64,000 bases of DNA from Piliocolobus tephrosceles (taxonomy: Eukaryota > Chordata > Mammalia > Primates > Cercopithecidae). Positions 58,484 to 64,000 of the stretch are shown in pieces; the first letter of the stretch is position 1, and each line of letters starts with the position of its first letter. The position numbers and the translations under genes were made by a program. Location of the stretch: the NCBI RefSeq assembly GCF_002776525.5, contig NC_045443.1, positions 61,235,005-61,299,004 of the forward strand, in the 5' to 3' direction. The notes beneath the pieces were generated by a model. The model saw only the letters and a list, made by a program, of their open reading frames with translations, was not told the origin of the DNA and searched no databases.

Positions 58484-58765
58484 GATGCTGGGCACAGCAG
58501 CTCATTCCTGTAAACCCAGCACTTTGGGAGGCAGAGGCAGGTGGACTGCTTGAGCCCGGAAGTTCATGAGACCAGCCTGGGCAACATGGAAAAACCCCAT
58601 CTCTACAAAACATTCAAAAATTAGTCAAGTGTGGTGGTGTGCACCTGTGGCCCCAGCTACTCAACTTAGAAGGCTGAGGTGGGAAGATCACCTGAGCCCA
58701 GCAAGGCTGAGGTAGTGGGCTGTGATTGCACTACTATGCTTGACAGAGGGAGACCCTGTCTCCAA
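58484..58765 (+). mobile_element. AluJ
   Basis: Old Alu. 'aaagtttttgatgc' before and 'aaagtttttgacta' after give the target duplication. Confidence 0.88.
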
Positions 58766-58881
58766 AAAAAGTTTTTGACTATGATCTATAGTAAAAAACA
58801 CACTTTATATTGTGACCAAGTACCTGCACACATAAATATTATTTTATTTCAATATTTTCTTACTATGTACAATGTACTCTG

Positions 58882-58952
58882 CTAAATTTCTCCTTGAGTC
58901 ATAATGTTTTAGAGGCAAAGGAGCAAATAGAGGAGGCAGCTATTACTTCCGC
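58882..58952 (+). repeat. Inverted duplication, arm 1 (71 bp)
   Basis: Its reverse complement recurs at 59454-59526 with roughly nine differences. Not an Alu, L1 or other repeat known to me. Confidence 0.88.
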
Positions 58953-58961
58953 CATTAATAC

Positions 58962-59044
58962 TTTCTAATATATGTTAAATATATTTTATTTTCTACTTGA
59001 TATTTTCTAATATATATTAAATATATATTTATTTTCTACTATAT
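58962..59044 (+). repeat. ~41-bp AT-rich tandem duplication
   Basis: 'tttctaatatatgttaaatat..attttctact' is repeated twice with minor changes, next to inverted arm 1. Confidence 0.85.
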
Positions 59045-59453
59045 ATATTAAATCAGATTACTAACTCACTAAGTTAACTTTATAACCCATGGATTACTAC
59101 CTGCTGTTTGTAAAACACTGTTCTACTTCACATGTAATAGTAATGTTTAGAGGGAAAAGAACATGATGTGGGACATCCTCTCTTCTAGGCACAGGGAAAA
59201 AAGGGTAAGTTCAGGGACCCTAGACAAGTGACAGCATGACCCATTTTCATCAATACTGTACTTCTTCCTTATTTTTCAGGTCTCCTCCTCAGTCACTTCT
59301 CTACAAAAGTTTCTCTGTCTACTTCCAGACGAGGTCAGGTTCCCCAGTTACATCCTCTCATTTCCTAATACCTCTCTCCCACTTCAGTAGTCTGACCATG
59401 CAATTTCTCAGGAAAACAGACATATGGCCACCCTAGTTTTAACTCCTCCTAAA

Positions 59454-59526
59454 GTGGAAGTAATAGCTGCCTCCTCTATTCGCTCTTTTGTCTATCCAGA
59501 ACATTATGACTCAAGCAGAAATTTAG
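59454..59526 (-). repeat. Inverted duplication, arm 2 (73 bp)
   Basis: Reverse-complement partner of 58882-58952, with a 501-bp spacer. The central 'gaagtaatagctgcctcctctatt' block is nearly unchanged. Confidence 0.88.
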
Positions 59527-59821
59527 TCAATGTGGTGACCAACTATGTAAAGATATGAATCCACATCTCTGCCTCATTAACTCTGCCTGCTGGTTATGGG
59601 CTGAACGAAGTTCTATAACAGTGGAATAGAATGGCAGGGAGAGTCCTTTCTGTACAGACCACACGGAGCTTTCTTGCTCAGTTTCTCTTCTGAGAAACGC
59701 TGACATGCTCCTTCTCCAGAAGTCTACTTCAAGCGCTTACACTCTTCCTAAAGATTCACAGCACCTGCAGAGGCTGCGGAATCACCTCAGCAAGTGATCC
59801 CACTGTAAAGGCAGGGGAAGT
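59527..59821. other. Intronic sequence without recognised feature
   Basis: No repeat or frame that I can support. Confidence 0.4.
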
Positions 59822-59910
59822 ACTTGTATTTATTGAGCACATAATATGTTCCAGGCACTATGGTAGATGATCTACAGGCCTGAGTGCATTTGATCACTTC
59901 ATTGTTAATG
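59822..59910 (+). repeat. MIR fragment
   Basis: 'tatttattgagcacataatatgttccaggcactatggtag'. Confidence 0.65.
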
Positions 59911-60021
59911 AGATGGACGCTTCTCACACTATTTTGGCTGCTGGTGAAAAAGAACATGCTGGTTATCAAGTAAACAATTAGGAAAAAAAAAAAATCACAA
60001 GTATATCTAGGATTTTTGTTT

Positions 60022-60039
60022 AAATCTACTTAAATACTA
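60022..60039 (+). repeat. 18-bp direct repeat, left copy
   Basis: aaatctacttaaatacta recurs exactly at 61091-61108, just past the U6-like fragment. Confidence 0.95.
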
Positions 60040-60199
60040 ATTAAAAGAATTACAGTTAAGAGAATCCATACTAGGTTGGATATTATAAGAGATAAACCGA
60101 TTATCATGTGAAATGTCGTTATTCATGTTATCTGCATTTTACATCAACATCCTTCCAGCTGAGGCAGCTAAAACATTGGTGAGATCAAGTCTAATAATA

Positions 60200-60592
60200 T
60201 ACACAATCCATGGAATACTATGCAGCCATAAAAAGTAACGAGATCATGTCCTTTGCAGGGACATGGATGAAGCTATAAGCCATTATCCTTAGCAAACTAA
60301 TGTTAGTAGGAACAGAAAACTAAACACTGCATGTTCTCACTTATAAGTAGGAGCTGAACAATGAGAACACGTGGACACAGGGAGGGGAACAACATACACT
60401 GGGGACTACTTGGGGAGGGAGGTGCCAGGGACAGCATAAGGGAAAAGAGTTAACGCATGCTGGACTTAATACCTAGGTGATGGGTTAACAGGCGCAGCAA
60501 ACCACCACAGCACATGTTTACCTATGTAACAAACCTGCACATGTACCCTAGAACTTAAAAAATTAAAGTAAAAAAATAAATAAATACACAAA
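60200..60592 (+). mobile_element. 5'-truncated L1PA 3' end
   Basis: From 'ccatggaatactatgcagccataaaaag' through the L1PA 3' UTR ('caaacctgcacatgtaccctagaactt') to an A-rich tail. Confidence 0.92.
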
Positions 60593-60696
60593 AAATCAGA
60601 AAGATAAACCAGATCTCAAATCTTCTAGCTTACGCGTTTAATTAATTTGGACTTTTCAAACATTACATATTTTAGAATGAACACTAAGAAAGTTCA

Positions 60697-61004
60697 GGCT
60701 GAGAGCAGTTGCTCATATCTGTAATCTTAGCACTTTGGGAGGCCAAAGCAGGAGGATCATTAGGAGCCCAGGAGTTTGAAACCGGCCTGGGCAACACAGT
60801 GAGACCCCTGTCTCTACAAAAACTTAAAGTATAAAAATATTAGCGAGGCCTGGTGGAGTGCGCCCATAGGCCTAGATACTTGGGAGGCTGAATTGGGAGG
60901 ATTGCTTGAGCCTAGGAGGTTGAGGCTGCAGTGAGCCATGATCATACCACTGCACTCCAGCATGGACAGCAGAGTGAGACCCTGTCTTGAAAGAAAAAAA
61001 AAAA
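60697..61004 (+). mobile_element. AluJ
   Basis: Old full-length Alu. Its A-rich tail (60990-61004) touches the U6-like sequence with no spacer. Confidence 0.88.
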
Positions 61005-61081
61005 GCTCACTTCAGCAGCACATATACCGAAATTGGAATGATACAGAGAAGATTAGCATGTCCCCTATACAAGGATAACAC
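61005..61081 (+). pseudogene. U6 snRNA-like pseudogene fragment
   Basis: Aligns with U6 from about nt 3 to about nt 80: 'gctcacttcagcagcacatatac', the ACAGAGA box inside 'gatacagagaagattagcatg', and 'aaggataacac'. The last ~25 nt, including the Sm-like-binding 3' end, are missing. Several substitutions are present (for example c-to-t in 'ggaatgat'). It is followed by TTTTTT and AAAAAA. No upstream U6 promoter elements are evident because an Alu lies there, so it is not a functional copy. Confidence 0.88.
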
Positions 61082-61090
61082 TTTTTTAAA

Positions 61091-61108
61091 AAATCTACTT
61101 AAATACTA
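61091..61108 (+). repeat. 18-bp direct repeat, right copy
   Basis: Exact match of 60022-60039. Confidence 0.95.
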
Positions 61109-61400
61109 TATATTTTTAAAAATGTTTTAAATGCACACATGCAAAACCCCATTATAGAGTAAGTCTCAAAATCTTTGAATTGTAAGAAAGCCACCTTAGC
61201 TTTTAGGCCCCTTGATACTTATAAGCATTAAATATCACACACCTCTATAATCATGGCTATTAGGAAAATCTGCCCAGGAACTAGGAACATAGTAAGACTG
61301 TTAATCACAGGATTAACGACATGAAATTAGAGAAAATTCTGGTACAAATAACACTATTGTTATCTTTCTACTGCTTTTGGCTGGAAATCATCATTTATAG
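61109..61400. other. Intronic sequence without recognised feature
   Basis: AT-rich, unremarkable. Confidence 0.4.
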
Positions 61401-61414
61401 GCAATGCTCTCCTT

Positions 61415-61720
61415 TTTTTTTTTTTTTTTTTTTTTTTTGAGACGGAGTCTTGCTCTGTCGCCCAGGCTAGAGTGCAGTGGCCGGATCTCAGCTCACCGCA
61501 ACCTCTGCCTCCTGGGTTCACGCCATTCTCCTGCCTCAGCCTCCCGAGTGGCTGGGACCACAGGCGCCCACCACCTCGCCCGGCTAATTTTTTGTATTTT
61601 TAGTAGAGACGGGGTTTCACCGTGTTAGCCAGGAGGGTCTCGATCTCCTGACCTCGTGATCCGCCCGTCTCGGCCTCCCAAAGTGCTGGGATTACAGGCT
61701 TGAGCCACCGCGCCCGGCCA
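61415..61720 (-). mobile_element. AluY of Old World monkey type, antisense
   Basis: Very little decay. Reverse complement carries 'gagatccggccactg' and 'ggctcaagcctg'. Perfect 14-bp duplication gcaatgctctcctt (61401-61414 and 61721-61734). Confidence 0.96.
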
Positions 61721-61734
61721 GCAATGCTCTCCTT

Positions 61735-62115
61735 AAGAGGACATAAATTCCCTGTCCAAACCTTCAGAAAGAATTCCGAACAAGCTCTTCCATAACATAC
61801 AGAAAAAGTGCTTAAGTGCTCAACATTTATTAAAGATAAATGTGAATGTTGAAGCTATTTTTCAACCTCAAGAAGAGCTAAAAATTCATGTTAATGTTAG
61901 TCTGCCAAGACTTAGAGATTAGCATTATGATGTATCATTTCCCTGTTTCCACTGCCATGTGCCTCATAGCTATTCACAACTCGTATTATAGGAGGCTCTG
62001 TTAAATGGTTGTAATCCAAAAATATCCACCTAAGCTACGGCAGCAAGCTTGAAAGAGTCTGAATAGTCTTAATACAGAATAAATTAACAACTATTTGCAG
62101 AGATCATCTGCTCTG
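61735..62115. other. Intronic sequence without recognised feature
   Basis: No supported feature. A (GGAA)n run follows at 62117-62158. Confidence 0.4.
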
Positions 62116-62320
62116 AGGAAAGGAAGGAAGGAAAAAGGGAAGGAAGGAAGGAAGGAAGTCTCCATAGAATAGAGGAAAATATAAATGAATGGATTTGTGT
62201 AATATTCTAATGAAACACTAAACTCCACTTTAGAAACACTGCCTTTCTCCTTTGCAAATCTGCACCATGGAGTTCTTTCCAAAAGGTGTATGTTCTTATT
62301 TATTTATTTATTTATTTATT

Positions 62321-62565
62321 GGCAGGGTCTCACTGCACAGCTCAATGCAGCATGAACCTTCCAGGTTCAAGGAATCCTTCCACCTCAGCTCCCTTAGCAG
62401 CTGGGACTATAGGCACACACCACCACACCCAGCTAATTTTTTCAGTTTTTGTAGAGACAGGGTCTTGCTGTTTCCCGGGGTGGTCTTGAACTCCTAGCCT
62501 CAAGCAATCCTCTTGCTTTAGCCTCCCAAAGTTCTGGGATTACAGGTGTGAGCCACCACGCCAGG
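62321..62565 (-). mobile_element. Alu, antisense, decayed
   Basis: Preceded by (TTTA)n (62296-62318). Reverse Alu with several deletions, ending 'ccaccacgccaggcc'. Confidence 0.87.
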
Positions 62566-62580
62566 CCAAAATGATAAAAT

Positions 62581-62651
62581 TTTTTTTTCACATTTGCAGA
62601 ACGTGCAGCTTTGTTACATAGGCATATGTGTACCACAGTGGTCTGCTGCAA
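62581..62651 (-). mobile_element. Very short L1 3'-end insertion, antisense
   Basis: Poly(T), then about 62 bases matching the reversed L1PA 3' end ('gaacgtgcagctttgttacatagg'). 'ccaaaatgataaa' stands on both sides (62566-62578 and 62652-62664). Confidence 0.8.
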
Positions 62652-62949
62652 CCAAAATGATAAATTTTATGTTATGTACATTTTACCATGACAAAACAAA
62701 ATCTGTAACATCTTTTCATTTAACAATTTGTTTACTAATTCTTAAATACCAATACATTGAAGACATAAAAAATTACCCAGAGATGTGCCCTACTGGACCT
62801 TCCATGGCAGAAGGAGGCATTTATAATGAATACAAAGTAGAAACTAATACATTTATTATGAATAAAATAACATTTCAGAGGGAGGAACAATTCCCTTTGG
62901 TCAAAAGATTGTGGAAGTCATAGAGGAGATGGCATTTGAATTGAGCCAT

Positions 62950-63370
62950 GATGCTTAAAATAGCTAAGAGGCAGAAACAACTCCAATGCTCACTGACAAA
63001 TGAATGGATAAAGAAAATATGGTACATACACACAAATGGAATATTACTCAGCCTTAAAAAAAGAAGGAAATCCTGTCACATGCTACAACATGTGTGAACC
63101 TCACGGACATTATGGTAACTAAAATAAGTCAGTCACAAAAAGACAAATACCATATGATTCTGCTTATATGTGATATCCAGAGTAGTCAGACTCATGGAAA
63201 CAGAAAACAGAACAGTGGTTGCCCAGGGCTGTGAGGGGGGAAAATGTTGGTCAATGAGTATAGGGTTTCAGTGAGGTGAGATGAAAATATTCTAAAGATC
63301 TACTACAAAAGACTGTGAATATACTTAACACTACTGAACTGGATACATAAACAAAGTTAAAATGATAAAT
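62950..63370 (+). repeat. L1M 3' end, part 1
   Basis: 'gacaaatgaatggataaagaaaatatggtacatacacac', 'ggaatattactcagcctt', 'ggttgcccagggctgtg'. It continues beyond the Alu at about 63668-63707. Confidence 0.82.
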
Positions 63371-63667
63371 CTGCTGGAGGCGGTGGCCTATGCCTGTAAT
63401 CCCAGCACTTTGGGAGGCTGAGATGGGCGGGTGCCTTGAACTCACGAGTTCAAGGCCAGCCTGGGCAACATGGCAAAACCCCATCTCTACAAAAATACAA
63501 AAATTAGCTAGGCATGGTGATATGCAAGTATAGTCCCAGCTACTCAGGAGGCTGAGGCAGGAGAATCGCTTGACCCGGGGAAGTGGAGGTTGCAGTGAGC
63601 TGAGATCAGGCCACTGCATTCCAGCCAAGGTGATACAGCCAAATCTTGTCTCAAAAAAAAAAAAAAA
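63371..63667 (+). mobile_element. Alu inserted in L1
   Basis: Full-length Alu with A tail. 'aatgataaat' before and 'gatggtaaat' after are the target copies. Confidence 0.88.
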
Positions 63668-63707
63668 GATGGTAAATTTGATATTATGCATTTTTTTTAA
63701 CAAAATA

Positions 63708-64000
63708 GAAAAGCAGTGGGAAGAGTAGGCAGGATTTTGCCATATGAAGATAGGGTCTTGATTTTCCAGCCCCAATCTTCTCCCATTCATGATTCCTCAC
63801 CCTTTGTTTTTTAACTTTGCAGCTCCTTTCCTACCGATGGAATATGGACTGGGCCACCTAACTTGCTTTGGCCAAAGAGATGCTAACAGATTGGATGCAA
63901 GCAAAGGCTTAAAATGTGCTTAGCTGGGTCATACTTTTGCGCTTTGGACATTGCTACTGGGTAGCTACTTCCCCTCCAACCTTAGGCTCAGAATGAACAC
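63708..64000. other. Intronic sequence at window end
   Basis: 'ccctttgttttttaactttgcagctcc' looks like a splice acceptor, but no KICS2-like frame follows. 'actgggccacctaacttgctttggccaaagagatgctaac' resembles an old repeat that I cannot name. Confidence 0.35.

Larger units (their letters stand above)
57089..64000 (-). other. KICS2: KICS2 intron upstream of the last coding exon (part)
   Basis: From the acceptor at 57089-57090 to the window end no further KICS2 exon is recognised. It holds Alus, L1 and L2/MIR fossils, a U6-like fragment and an inverted duplication. Confidence 0.8.

Noticed and set aside
61005..61081. A functional U6 snRNA gene
   Set aside because: Truncated 3' end, substitutions, and an Alu in place of the upstream promoter.
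63806..63832. Splice acceptor-like site before 63833 as a KICS2 or other exon
   Set aside because: The tract ends in CAG but no open frame or recognised protein follows on the + strand, and KICS2 is on the other strand.
1..64000. A new multi-gene or defence-like system
   Set aside because: All recognisable coding parts are host exons or retroelement fossils; nothing suggests a new operon, island or RNA-guided system.

Overview
The window is primate nuclear DNA, most likely from an Old World monkey (macaque, baboon or a relative). It holds the ends of two host genes that face each other tail to tail, embedded in Alu-rich DNA. The species call rests on several young Alus that carry the cercopithecine AluY variants 'ggctcaagcctg', 'gccgagacgggc' and 'gagatccggccactg'; these differ from human AluY. 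The gene pair is the one known from human 12q14. SRGAP1 (SLIT-ROBO Rho GTPase-activating protein 1) ends on the + strand with its last coding exon at 11335-11712 and a roughly 5 kb 3' UTR. KICS2 (C12orf66, the KICSTOR subunit that links GATOR1 to the lysosome in nutrient control of mTORC1) ends on the - strand with its large last coding exon at 57088-56272. No complete host gene lies inside the window.

Layout. Bases 1-11334 are the last SRGAP1 intron. Most of 48-7130 is a full-length but decayed ERV-L provirus, antisense to SRGAP1. It has two LTRs, a tRNA-Leu-like primer-binding site, gag and pol remnants, and an integrase-dUTPase frame that is still open for 354 codons. Two Alus have inserted into the provirus, and the provirus itself sits inside an older Alu. 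Bases 11335 to about 16865 are the SRGAP1 terminal exon. Bases 16.9-55 kb are intergenic: Alu, L1, L2, MIR, MER1, MER5 and MLT1 copies and simple repeats, with unassigned sequence between them. The KICS2 3' UTR and last exon follow, and from 57089 to the window end is KICS2 intron.

The least ordinary structure is at 25014-26850. A 345-bp segment has been copied in inverted orientation about 1 kb away, and the copy is flanked by a 144-bp direct duplication of the receiving sequence. Both junctions show about 3 bp of microhomology, which looks like a replication template-switch event. A second, smaller non-Alu inverted duplication (58882-58952 and 59454-59526) lies in the KICS2 intron. A U6 snRNA-like fragment abuts an Alu tail at 61005. 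I saw no CRISPR array, no bacterial or viral operon, and no new multi-gene system.
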